Position numbers and translations under genes: made by a program. A stretch of DNA of 63,005 nt from contig MU619383.1 of NCBI GenBank assembly GCA_025201805.1, forward strand, positions 4,963 through 67,967, read 5' to 3'. Below are positions 32,275 to 43,589 of the stretch, piece after piece (position 1 is the first letter of the stretch; every line of letters starts with the position of its first letter). This DNA is from Parasitella parasitica. Lineage: Eukaryota > Mucoromycota > Mucoromycetes > Mucorales > Mucoraceae. The notes under the pieces are model-generated. The model was not told the DNA's origin. It worked only from the letters and a program-made list of their open reading frames with translations, and ran no database searches.

Positions 32275-34592
32275 TTATTTTTGAACAAGATATCTTTCAG
32301 CAATGTCTCCAAATTCATCCAAGACACTATGAATTGTCTTTCTAAAGGCAACAGAGTCTGTTTCTTTGTAATGCTTCCATGAGGTAACACTCATGCGAAC
32401 ACGCTCTTTACCAATAGCATAATTGATGCCATAGCCTTCAGGAACGACAGCACCAAATCCTCCCCAAGCCAAGTCACCGGGAGATGTGTTTGAGGTAGAC
32501 AATTTCCAGTATTGGGAGCCCCAATATGATGGATCTTGGAATATGGCAGCATCATCAGAAGCAGCCTCTTCAGGTGTCATTTGACAACGCAAGCCCAAAA
32601 GATGGCGGTCGACACCGTGGCCGTTACTAGCTGCCTTCATATATTCTAAATGACTAGTAATGGCTTTTTTGAGCAAGTCCAATTTCTCAGGCATCTATAT
32701 GTTCAAGCTTAGTGCATTGAACCGTTTCGCTGACACGCTCAATTATTTACCTTGATATTCTTGTCTTGCCATCCCTCGGTAAACGCAACTGTCTCTGTGG
32801 AGCATGTGCGCACAGTTTCAGTACGACCGGCAATAAACTTGCGAGTGGATGCAGATTCGTAGGTAGGACAGTGGGTCCCATAGTGTTTGAAATAAGCAAG
32901 CTGGTAGACCATTTGAAGCCAGCCATCAGGGCTGACCTTGGCTTGTTTCATGAAATTAGATCCGTATTCAGGATAATGGAGCAAGACACTGTCTAGATCG
33001 TCAATGAGGGTGGATGCATTTTTTTCTGCAGTTCGAATTGCGAGCCCCAGCTTGCTTGAAACTTGCCATTTGAGGAGAGTGGGTTTTTCCAAGTTGGAAA
33101 TGGCGGCATCAGACATGGTGTCCTCAATGGGTTCCCTAGAAACACATGCGTCAAAAATACAACGTACGGCTTATCACTCATATTGATTGTAAAACTGACT
33201 TGGCTAATACATCATCTACAATTTTGGAAGGAATGACAGCATCTGCAGGAGAATGCTATAAATGTTGCTTAGCAACCGACATGTACACATATATACTGCT
33301 CTAAAACATGTATTTTACCTCGCCATTAATACCAGCACGACCATTATTCTCTACAATAAACTGTAATCCTTTATCAAACCATCTATTTCTACCGTTGCGA
33401 CCATGGAAAATGTTGCGATGAGACAAATCAAGGTCTAATGGAGAGCTGTAATCATCGAGACAAAAGACAAAGACGGAATCGTCAATGTTTTGAAGAGATT
33501 TGGCATTTAAAGGTTGTGTCTCCATTTCTTCGCGAATCTACCACTTTTGTTAATACCGAGTACACGAGCCTGCAATGGAAAACATACCGAACCCCAAGTA
33601 TCACGATGCTCGGTAGTCAATACGCCAACAGGAGCCTGACGCTGTTCGACAGGCGTGTTTTCAACTTGGTCTACCACATCGCGAAGTTGACTATGCACTA
33701 ACAAGGTTAGAAATATGATTTTAAATGTATACACACATAACAGTAGAAACTTACTCTTCTAATTTCTTTACAGATACAGTTTCTCCATTGGGGCCAATGA
33801 CTTGTACAGAAAAGATCTGATCCTTATAGATGACGTTGATATGTTTGTTCAAACAGGGCCATTGAGTGATAACCCTATCAGTTCCTGAAGCAGCAATACG
33901 GCTCGTCCCAAACATATTCTTAAGTTGATGCATGCAAAAAGGACCTGATCGGGAAACATCGGGAGGGATCTGCTCACTACAGAACCATGAATAACAGTAA
34001 TATAAGGGTTTGCAAAAGTGCTACCTACTTGTTGACACGGTTAGAATAGTCGATCAATCCAGCAATTATGCCAGCCGACCGCTTCAATTGAAAATCAGTT
34101 ACTTTTCCATCCTGAGCTCCTTGGCCTAACCCAGTAACAGGATCACGGAACTGATTCCACCAATTGACGTTGATCAAAGTAGGAATGCGATACTCGAGAT
34201 ACCCCTTTTGCAGCCAAAGCTGATCCAGCCAATTAAGCCCTTTTGCAGTTTCCTGGTCATCGAGTCTGTGCAAACGAGACTGTAGTTTTTGCGCTAAACC
34301 ATCCGGTTGGAAAAACTGATCTACCTTCTTGCTTACATCGACATGTTCAGACGCGGAAAGCAGGGGAAGTAAACTGCGTTTGTAACGCGCTGCCGTCAAA
34401 TGGAGCTCGGGGATGGGCAAACGAGGTAGTTTGGATTGATTTGAAAAGGTGGGCGGTGCTGCAGTTGTATAACAACGACGGCCAGCAATACTACTACTAT
34501 GATGTTAGATGATGTCGGCTTTGGTTTGATTGTCTTCTGTGCAAATACCCGGATGAACGCAGAAAATGCAATCGACTAGACATGCTGTTCAT
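32275..34592 (-). CDS. Carnitine O-acetyltransferase, probably mitochondrial
   Basis: Eight predicted exons on the minus strand: 34549-34592, 34029-34496, 33755-33976, 33588-33690, 33319-33537, 33200-33255, 32751-33135 and 32275-32694; 638 residues. Family blocks are KLPRLPIPELHLTAARY, GTSRIA, FHGRNGRNRWFDKGLQF, EHSPADAV with the catalytic histidine, YGTHCPTYESASTRKF, RTETVR, WKLSTSNTS and EGYGINYAI. The enzyme moves acetyl groups between CoA and carnitine so acetyl units can cross organelle membranes. The first exon supplies MNSMSSRLHFLRSSG, and the next residues (AGRRCYTTAA) complete an Arg-rich, acid-poor mitochondrial-type presequence. The C-terminus (RYLVQK) is not a canonical PTS1. Three consecutive TAG acceptors at exon 2 make its first residues variable. 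Confidence 0.92.
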
Positions 34593-34763
34593 GTGCTCAA
34601 AGACGAGAAGAAAAGCAAAGGAAAGAAAAAAGGGGTGAGAAAATTGCTTATACATGTGTAAATTTATGTTTGAAGTTTTTCATGTGATTGTTATAAACAA
34701 CATTGCCCTTACCGGGCCGTCACTGCATATCAATGAAAGAGTACTAGTATTAATTTACTGTAA

Positions 34764-36092
34764 TCATTGATAAGGATAGCTCATCGTGTTATTGGGTCTA
34801 GGAGGATATCCCATATTAGAAGGTGGGGGTGGAGGCGGTCTATTGTTTTGCTGTGGAGGGTAAAATCCTGCCTGAGGTGGGGGCGGTGGTGGGTAGGGCT
34901 GCTGCTGCTGCTGCTGTGCAGGATCATGAAATCCACCTGGAGGACGTGGATAGGGTGCTGGCGTGTGGTAAGACTGCCGTTGTTGGTTGTGATAGTTCGC
35001 TATGGAAACAAAGTTAGTATTATCAGATAACTGCTCCAAGAAAAAACTAACCAGGGGCGGGCCTCATTGCTGGAGACGGGGCTGGTTGATACGATGCTGA
35101 TAGTAATGGTGGGTTAGCATGAGGCTGTGGAGAAGGTCGGTACGACTGGATTGGTGGTTGCGGCAAAGGCCTTTGATTATGCTGCATTATAGGTGTTGGA
35201 ATATGCATGGGAGATCCATTGTTATAATGAGGCTGTTGCGAAGTGCTTGAATACGGCTGCTGTGGTGGTGGGGGCCTGAACGGTTGCTGTGGCGGCGGGG
35301 GCCTGAAAGGTTGCTGTTGCGGCGGTGGTGGTGGAGGCCTATGCAGTTGTGGCGGAGGAGGTCTATGTTGCTGCTGAGAAGGATGAGGGCGGAAATTGCC
35401 GCCAGGAACATGTCCTGGAGGATATTGGTATCTCACTTGCTGTTGAGGTCTCGCAGAATTTTGCTAGGATTGTCAATGGTTAGTCGCAATTCCACTGTTT
35501 GAATCGTAGCACACTTACTGCAGAATAAAAAGTCAATTCCAAATAAATGAGCCCTGTGGTCGGCCTGCCACACATCTGCAGTGGAAAATAGCCATCGTGT
35601 TCTTTATCCCGTAACACTTTTGCCAAGTCAACCACGCCATCACCCATTAGATTGTTCGGTTTCGTATCTTTATCAAAGACTTGAACATGCAATTGACGTT
35701 GCCCGGCTGCCACTGGGATGTTGACCTGTTTTTTTTTCCCTTATATTTAGCTTTGTGTTTTACATGCACTATTATTCAGATGTACCTGATCATCCCAGAT
35801 TGGGTAAAGGCCTCCGCCGTAATCCGTCTTTGTTCTTTTCACTACGTCTCCAACTCTAAACAAGCAGAAAGGATCTTGTTTACCTGGCGCCTATTCCATA
35901 TGTCAAATAGACTTAGCCATTCCACATTTTTCATTACCTTGGTTATAATTCATTAATTTACCTGATGCTGTAATTTTTCCTGAGAAAAAGAGCAATTCAA
36001 TACCATTGGCAACACAAGAAATATCTCTGACAACTTACAGCTTTAAGTGCAACCACAACAAGTTCGCCTGCTATAGGAGGAGGATGAGCCAT
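34764..36092 (-). CDS. C2-domain, proline-rich protein (Fic1/Inn1-like)
   Basis: Six predicted exons: 36039-36092, 35962-35979 (18 nt), 35786-35890, 35519-35725, 35052-35463 and 34764-34999 (last acceptor within one or two nt); 343 residues. The N-terminal 130 residues form a C2 domain: GELVVVALKAEKLQ, GKQDPFCLFRVGD, RTKTDYGGGLYPIWDDQ and LHVQVFDKDTKPNN. The rest is Pro/Gln-rich with repeated PFRPPPPQQ units and many PxxP motifs, ending in a PPPPPP...YPYQ tail. This matches the layout of cytokinesis proteins Inn1 (budding yeast) and Fic1 (fission yeast), which bind the ring through C2 and SH3 proteins through PxxP. The role is inferred from architecture; another C2-PRD protein is possible. 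Confidence 0.8.
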
Positions 36093-36900
36093 TATTATTC
36101 AACTACTGGAAAATCTCTTGATAGCAAAAAATAAAAATAAAAATAAAAATAAAACAAAGAAAAGCTTAGGCTTACAAGACCATGAAATATTATATTTTCG
36201 GACGTTGGAAATCATTACAAACAAGCTCATGACTGTCTCAAATGCGCTGACAAAACCACTACCGAAAGATCGTCTGAAGCAGCAGAGTAGGGTGTGTGTG
36301 TGTTTTTGACAGAAATGCAAAATTAGAATAGCTTTTCATATGAAAACCCAGCTTAAAATTTGGTCCTCTCGACTTTGAGAAAGGAATAGCATATACAATC
36401 TTGCGAGATACACGTGGGCTTTACAAACATGTATGTATTTCGGTAGAAGAGCTTACTTAGATATAGTGTTTACAGATGCCATCTCCACCGTTGCAGTAAT
36501 AGTATCACTTTTTTTATTTTCACTTGTGCATAATCTCAATATACTAGATTTGATGATTTCCGATCTCTCGTCATTTATCTGCGCCAATCTAGTGTGATTA
36601 TATCGACTCTTGCCCGCACGTATTCGCCTAGTTGGACCAGCAGTTTAAAAGAGGAATGGAAAACAAATTAGTGTCCATTGAAGCATTATTTGAGTGTATA
36701 TCTCATCTATTTTGAACCGGGCTATAACCTTGTTTACCCTCGTTTAATAAAGATAATGTGCTGTAAAGACATTGACTTTGCGTTATAACAAGTTGTTAAT
36801 TAAAGAATTATATCTCAAAATGCACATAATGATTTCTTTTTAAGCTTTATATCGTTCGATAGAAAGACAAGTGTGCAATTTTTATCCAGGATACAAGCAT
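36093..36900. other. Intergenic, no gene seen
   Basis: Contains an (aaaat)n run at about 36125-36155 and a short gtgtgtgtgt run near 36290. No coding frame with splice or homology support. Confidence 0.4.
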
Positions 36901-37840
36901 TTATTCTGCATGTAAAAAAACATATTCTCTTGCGCTATTGCCGAATTTCAGTACATCTTTAGCTTTTAACTCGATAAAACGGGTTGCTGGAATCTGCTCA
37001 TTGTTCAGATACGTTCCATTTGTAGCGTCCAAATCAATAATAAAGGGCCTGTATTAATTATATAAGAATCTAGCGTAGTATGGATGTAACTATCTCAACT
37101 TACTTGACAGCCTTGGTGGGTTTACCATTTGAGCCTTCCTCGGTGACCATTCTATATTGTATTACAGCATGCTGCTTTGAGCATGAAGGGTGATCAACAG
37201 GAATGTCCACCACCTAGATACATACAGTAGTTAGTAAATATTATATTGGTATCGTAGCTATTCAGTAGGCTTGCTTTACCACACGATCACGACCAATTAA
37301 ATAGGAACTTTGTCTATGAATGTGTAGCAAATCTAAAGGGAGACACTTGCATCAAATTATCGAGTGGATTACAGACAAAAACAGACGATAATTACCAATT
37401 TGTTCGTCACCTTTGAATACATATAGTCGCCATTTAAGTGAAGGCTTTGCAGCTTCAGGTGGTTCATTATACTTTAATTCCACACCTTTGACAGTATTTG
37501 TTTCTGCTGCTAGTTTGCCGGACAATCCAAAGTTAGGTTCCATTTTCTCTACAGGCTCTTCTTCTAATTCCTCGTTATCTTCGGGTCTGCCCCATTCAAA
37601 TTTCTTATTTCGTCTTTCTGAGTTGTTTCGACCATCTCTATTATTGTAACGTCTACGAGGTGGAGAGCGAGAACGTTCACCTTTTCTACCATGTGGTGGC
37701 GAACGAGAGCGGGAACGAGAATAACTACGGCGTCTTCTAGGTGGTGAGCGCGAGTGAGAATAACGTCTGCTTCTTTTGTGTCTTTCAAATGGTGATATAG
37801 ATCTTCTTGATGAACGACTATGGCGTGAAGGAGAGCTCAT
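36901..37840 (-). CDS. SNIP1/Pml1-like FHA-domain protein with RS-rich N-terminus
   Basis: Four predicted exons on the minus strand: 37396-37840, 37280-37332, 37104-37213 and 36901-37048; 251 residues. The first 85 residues are rich in Arg/Ser and RSPP repeats (SRSRSRSPPHGRKG), as in splicing factors. The FHA domain follows with KWRLYVFKGDEQI, SSYLIGRDRVV (the phosphothreonine-binding GR), DHPSCSKQHAVIQYR (SxxH) and DLDATNGTYLNNEQI (NGT.LN). This layout is that of SNIP1 and yeast Pml1, part of the RES pre-mRNA retention and splicing complex. Expected nuclear role in spliceosome activation. The last exon ends with AREYVFLHAE. Confidence 0.88.
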
Positions 37841-39201
37841 GGATGGTTTTTACTCTACTAAAAGATGATGAACGAATATTTGATGCTGGTAAAAGTAAAA
37901 TGCCACTCCTCCTGTCTAATAAGTCACATCTCGATTTCATCAAATCCATGGATTTTGTTACAAAACGTTGAAGCATTGTCTGAGCGCGCATTTCAGATCC
38001 TTTAAGCCCATAATTTGTGTTCTATTTCTGATATATCGCAAGTGCACTTGAAAGAAATCGCTTTCTATAATCTCATTAACCTTTCCATGCAAAACTTTTG
38101 CTTACTGTAAAATTTTATGAATTAGGATCTGTAGCGACTCAACTGGAGTGTTCTAGAGATTAAACTACTAATAGTCAGTAGGATCAAGATATAAGTTATT
38201 AAAATCCTGCCGAATGCTTAAAGTCAAAAAGCGCTTTTAGAATATCGACTTTTTAGGCTATAAGCAAAGCTTTGATTAAGAAATTTGGTTTTGATTTGCA
38301 TATTACCAACGGTATCTGATGCAAAAAAGAAACAGCTAAAATTTTGCTAGCAAAAGCTAACATGTTTTTTTTTACTTTAATAACGCAGTTTCGGTTCGAG
38401 CCCTACATTGAACTAGCTCGATTGATCTTTTTTCTAAAGTTTTGAAAACATAATATAGTACATAAAATGTGCATCAGAATCCACAACTCTTTTTAATAAA
38501 GCAACAAAAGTTTTAGGGACATTGGTTATGGTTACATTTTTAATGCTGTAAATTTGCGCAGTATTAGCGTTCTGTAGAAAGATGTGTGAGTGAAGTATGC
38601 ATCATGAAATTGACATGATTATATATAACGCTTATACGAGGATGTGGTTTATTTGTAATTAGCGCAAGCACACGCATAACGTACACATTAGAATGTAAAC
38701 AAATCAACATCATTCGTAAATTCAGTAAAATCCAACAGCGGAATGAAAGCAAACTCAAAGAGATGCAGACATTTATTTCATAGACAAGCTGTGTAACTAA
38801 GAGGGTACGTTTATTGTAGATGTCAATTTGCTTCAGCACTGTATCCATAATAAAAGAAAATATTAACTATATTTGACTCTGTATCATGTATGGACAAGCT
38901 TTCTTTGTGATCCTACCTTGTATGAGTAGACTTTTTGTTGTTGTTGCTGTAACATTTGGTGAGGCTCCTTCTTTGTTTTTTGTGATACCCAACAACCTTC
39001 TTTTTTAAATCATCTGCTCCCCTCCCCCCCTTTTTTCTTCCCTCTTTTTCCTTTCCGTCTCTCACCCATTCTATTTCTGCTATCGGCTGCTTGCTATAAT
39101 TTATATATAATTTCTATTTACTGTAAATTTTCATAATAGATATATCTTTTCTGGTTTTTTGTGCAAAAAAAAAAAAAAAAAAAAAATCAAATACTGTAAC
39201 C
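37841..39201. other. Intergenic region before LIS1
   Basis: About 1.36 kb. The short minus ORF at 38564-38848 has no support. The final 250 nt are pyrimidine-rich (cccctccccccc near 39020, ttttcttccctctttttcc) and end with a 25-nt A run just before the LIS1 ATG, consistent with a fungal promoter and leader. A phrase ggttcgagccc near 38393 recalls a tRNA T-arm, but no cloverleaf could be drawn. Confidence 0.4.
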
Positions 39202-40617
39202 ATGACAACCACTTCCATTCTTTCGGAACGTCAAAAAGATGAACTGTGAGTAACAAAAATTCATATAAAGCGAAAGAAACTAATGAATATTACAGACATA
39301 AAGCTATACTGGATTATCTGAATACATGTGGATTCAACCAGGCATTTCTTGCTTTAAAAAATGAGACCGAAAATGATGATTTTGTACCAGATTCCAAGCA
39401 AAAATATGCTGGATTATTGGAAAAAAAGTGGACATCTGTGATTCGATTACAAAAAAAGGTACCAAAAAAAAAGGGAACACGCACAACCCTATACTCATAT
39501 ACATATACAATAGATCATGGAACTGGAGACAAAAACGACACAAATGCAGGAGGAATTAAACAATGCTCCTACACGTAAGCTAACTAGCTCAGTTGATTGG
39601 ATACCTAGAGCACCTGAAAGACACTCATTAATGGGTCATCGTAATCCTATCACACGCGTTGCGTTTCATCCTACTTATCAAGTACTTGGATCTGCATCGG
39701 AAGACACAACCATCAAAATTTGGGATTCTGACTCTGGAGAATATGAAAGAACGCTGAAAGGTCATACAAAAGCAGTACAAGATATTGCATTTGATTCAAA
39801 AGGCAATCATCTTATATCATGTTCTGCTGATTTGACTATTAAAGTATGGGATACAAACAACGACTATAAATGTATTCGCACTCTACACGGTCATGACCAT
39901 AGCGTGTCTTCGGTTGCTGTTATTCCAGAAAAAGATATTATTGTGTCTGCTTCTCGCGACAAAACTATAAAATTGTGGGAGATGGCATCTGGATATTGCG
40001 TCAAGACATTAATAGGCCATCTTGACTGGGTGAGAAGTGTGTCTCCCAGTGAAGATGGATTATTGCTGGTCAGTTGCTCTAACGATCAGGTAAATCTACA
40101 TTGGTAATATTTCAAACTGATAATCTAAATGTCAAAAAATTAGACTGCCCGTGTTTGGGATATCCAAAAGGGAGAAACCAAAATGGAATTTAGAGGTCAT
40201 GAACATGTTGTCGAATGTGCTATATTTTTGCCAGTGATATCGTACCCATTTGTATGGGAATGGTTGGAGCTAAATGTGAAATTAAGTAAAGATCAAGCTA
40301 TGCCTGGACAATACATCATTACTGGATCTAGAGATAAAACGATCAAATTGTGGGATGCTGCGTCAGGACAGCTGCTAAGCACTTTGGTGGGTCACGACAA
40401 CTGGGTGAGAGAAATTGTTGTACATCCTAGTGGTAAATATCTCGTTAGTGCATCTGATGACAAGACGATGAAGATATGGGATTTAAAGAGTGGAAGGTGT
40501 ATAAAGACGATTGAGGCACACTCGCATTTTGTTACATGTCTCTCCTACTGCACAACCACACCGCTGGTTGCCACTGGCAGTGTTGATCAATCAATTAAAA
40601 TTTGGGGATGTCGATAA
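39202..40617 (+). CDS. PAC1: LIS1/Pac1 dynein regulator (LisH + WD40)
   Basis: Four predicted exons: 39202-39245, 39296-39458, 39514-40089 and 40144-40617; 418 residues, close to the normal 410. The N-terminal LisH motif ([20 protein letters not shown]) is followed by a short coiled coil ([17 protein letters not shown]). Seven WD40 repeats follow with WD-type ends [41 protein letters not shown] and SIKIWG. The insert [14 protein letters not shown] in repeat five is at the usual variable loop. LIS1 binds the dynein motor domain with NudE/Ndl1 and supports nuclear migration along hyphae. Convergent with the next gene, stops only 39 nt apart, so 3' UTRs must overlap. Confidence 0.95.
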
Positions 40618-40656
40618 ATACACATATATTTAAATAAAATAAGTGATGGTAATAAT

Positions 40657-42260
40657 TTATATTTTGACCGCAGCCCAGAATGCACAATCATATACATATT
40701 TTAGCATGCCATCTGGATTTGATGTATAAGTTGTAGATACCATAGATTCCTTTTTAATGTCAAATCCAGTCTTTTTGGCTACGGCTTTGACCTGCTCGAG
40801 ACTCAATTCAATAGAGGCATCGCCAGAAGAAGAGTCTTCAAAATGATACAAAAGAGGCCCTGATAAGCGAATATGTGTAAATGTTAAAAATAATGTCGTA
40901 AGTTTAATGCCTATATAAATATATATACCAATATTGATCCATGTGCCGTTTTGTTTCAATGTCTTATGAATAACTTCCATGTATTCCAGTATGTTTTTGG
41001 CGGTGTCTATGAAAAAACATGTAACCACCACATCCCATGCCTGCTTGTTATTCTCTTGAGAGTACACTTCGATAAAATCACCAGCGACCATGGAAAAGTC
41101 TACAGTATCCAAGAGATTAGCAGGCAGCATATCAGGGATCAGGACTGGATCCAATTGCTTTTCATCCGACTTGATATTTGAATTTGAATGAATAAACGGA
41201 TAAATTTTATATTCGTTTTCCATTTTGATTCTATTCAGGACGAAATGAGATGCAAACAGCTGTTTTGTCGGATTAGTTATGCAGAATGGTAATAATAAGT
41301 CTCCCTACATACCATGAAATATGAAAATTCATTTCCTGATAATTTCGTTTAGTTGTTATACTAGTAGTGTGGACCTGCATATAAAAAATCATATAATTAC
41401 CTTGACAACTAAACCCTACGACAGCATAATCAGATTTGCATGATAATTAAAAAAAAAAATGATACTGATATACACATACCTGCTTTGGCAATATCAAACG
41501 CCAATCTACCTAATCCTGCGCCAGGTACCAGCACACGGATAGCGCCTCTTTTTTTAGTTATATGTTTGTTAATTCACCATGTAGGTCATTCAGCGTTTCA
41601 AATCTAATTTAGGGTGATTACCTCTCATGAATTGGCAAATCCTTATAGATCGCATTCAACTCTTGTATGATGGGATCATAAGTTGCCCTCCGCTCACACT
41701 CTCCCTATCAAAAAAGACAACTCTTTAAAGTTAGATGATATCATGTCCTGTTTTCCCAAATCAAATCATACCTCTTTGGACCAGTCTCGAACAAACTGCT
41801 TTAATGTGCTTCTCACTTTATCCATGTCCATAGGAGAAACAGGAGGATTTTGTTGGTTCTAAAGTCACATCATGTTTGTTGGTTATTTCGGCAAACATGC
41901 GTAATTAAAAAAAGGCTATGTTACGTTGGAACCCTGCTCTTGCTCATCTGCATCTTCTGTGAACATGCTGGCGCTTTTCACAATGGCACGAATTAGCTTC
42001 ATGTTCTCTTCAATTCGACCGTCTACTTGATTGACTTTTTCCAGGTAGTCTGGAATTAGCTTTTTGTGATGCTCTGGAAGCGACAGGTAATCGCGTCTTC
42101 TTCTATGATTATGGTTGAGCGAATGACGTCTGTAGTAGGCAAATGCAGTAATCACTTTGATAAGATGTAGTTGTTCTGCCTGGATAGGATCATGACTATC
42201 GGCTTGGTCATGACTGTGGTTGTGGTGATGATTCTCATTATGCTGATGTTGGTGTCCCAT
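40657..42260 (-). CDS. Carnosine N-methyltransferase-like (N2227 family)
   Basis: Eight predicted exons on the minus strand: 41925-42260, 41772-41858, 41622-41704, 41480-41547, 41401-41415 (15 nt), 41313-41335 (23 nt), 40929-41259 and 40657-40859; 381 residues. The N-terminus is His-rich (MGHQHQHNENHHHNHSH), perhaps metal-binding. The SAM site reads RVLVPGAGLGRLAFDIA; then GFSCQGNEFSYFML, spread over the two micro-exons, is the N2227/CARNMT1 signature. VVTCFFIDTAKNILEYMEVI and NGTWINIGPLLYHFED complete the fold. Relatives methylate carnosine to anserine; the fungal substrate is uncertain. The initiator ATG at 42260 is preferred over an in-frame upstream start within purine-rich leader. Confidence 0.9.
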
Positions 42261-42948
42261 CTCTTTTTTTTTTTTTTTTGGCAGCAGGGAAAAACAAAAA
42301 GAGAGAGGGGGTGGGCTCGAGTCAGGGAGGGACAGAGGAGATAAAATTATTTCACAGGCCAAAGATAATACAGTATTTTACTGACATGATCTTTAGATGT
42401 TTCGAATCGCTTCGTCACCAAGCCACAGTGTATTCAATAGCATTTTAAAACAAAAAAAGAGGGGTTAAGGAATCCGTTGTTATTATTTTACCTTGATTCA
42501 GGAGCGAGGAAAACATCAAAAAAGATAAAAAAGATTAGAGAGAATGCAGATATCATGCAAATCGGTTGCATTCATACTTTTTTCCTCTTAATTTCACTTG
42601 TGTCGTTTATTCATAATTCACATGTCAAGATGTAATCGATGCTGTGTTATGTGTATCATACTTTTTTTTTTTTATGTATGTGTAATGTTACAATAAAACG
42701 AAACATTAAAAGTATACAAAATAGATAGATACCGTATGTGATTAACAGGCATTACAAGGCACTCCGCGCAACTTTCATATCAACAATTGGCGCGTGATAT
42801 TCTTGTATAAACGGGCCCATAATAATCATAATAAAAACAAGTAAGCAAGTGTATATAAATAGTAAGAAAGTACTTTTTTTTTCTTTCTCTCTCTCTCACT
42901 TACCCTCTCACTGCTTTACCTGCTAGCTGTATTCCTTTGCCACCCAAC
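42261..42948. other. Divergent intergenic region, CARNMT-like / TM protein
   Basis: About 690 nt with T runs (near 42268 and 42665), a ttctttctctctctctcact tract before the rightward ATG, and no coding frame. It probably contains the promoters of both genes. Confidence 0.4.
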
Positions 42949-43589
42949 ATGTCTGTTTTAAACGTCTGTACAACGGAGATGGATCGATATAGACACCATC
43001 AGCATCAGAGAATTTCTTCTATATATCATCGATTCTACCCAATGTCGAATGACGATATGAGTTCATACACATCTTCATCCAAAAATTCCTCATTTGAAGT
43101 CATATTTTCAAGGCTATTAGATGCTCTTATTTTCACATCAGCCATTGCAATTACAGCATACAGCTATCTCACAGGTACATTGCTTGATCAGCCGGCTTCC
43201 TATGTTGAGGCTCCTCCAAAACCCATCATGAAAAAAATTACTACAAAAAATATAGAAGACTCGAAGAGAAGAAGAACCCATATGTGGGCGGAACAGCAGA
43301 TCTTGAATCAGCCCATTGTATTAGCTGGTGTTGCAAAAGCTAAAAAGAAGAGATCAACCTCCAGCTCGCACATCAAGGTAATAACTTTGCAGTGTGATAC
43401 ACATGGCCGCACACAGGCTAATCCTTTTCATTTTAGGTTCAACCACTTGATCTGGACATGAAACGCGAAAAGAAGAGAACACAATCTCTGCCCTCAAAAC
43501 CAGTAGAAAGAGAAGATGAAATCATTTCTCAAATACAATCCCTCATTCAACTTGGTCAAGATGCCTTATCGAGTCCTGTAAATTATTAA
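42949..43589 (+). CDS. Uncharacterised single-pass membrane protein
   Basis: Two predicted exons, 42949-43377 and 43437-43589, 193 residues. The start is the ATG at 42949 (MSVLNVCTTEM). Residues 45-80 include a probable transmembrane segment (DALIFTSAIAITAYSYLTGT), preceded by a His/Ser-rich N-terminus and followed by a basic region (KKKRSTSSSHIK, KREKKRTQS). The C-terminal DEIISQIQSLIQLGQDALSS is amphipathic. It may be an organelle-anchored protein. I do not recognise a family; the clean splice join argues for a real gene. Confidence 0.7.

Noticed and set aside
38385-38420. tRNA-like T-arm (ggttcgagccc)
   Set aside because: No matching acceptor, D or anticodon arms could be placed in the flanking 80 nt on either strand.
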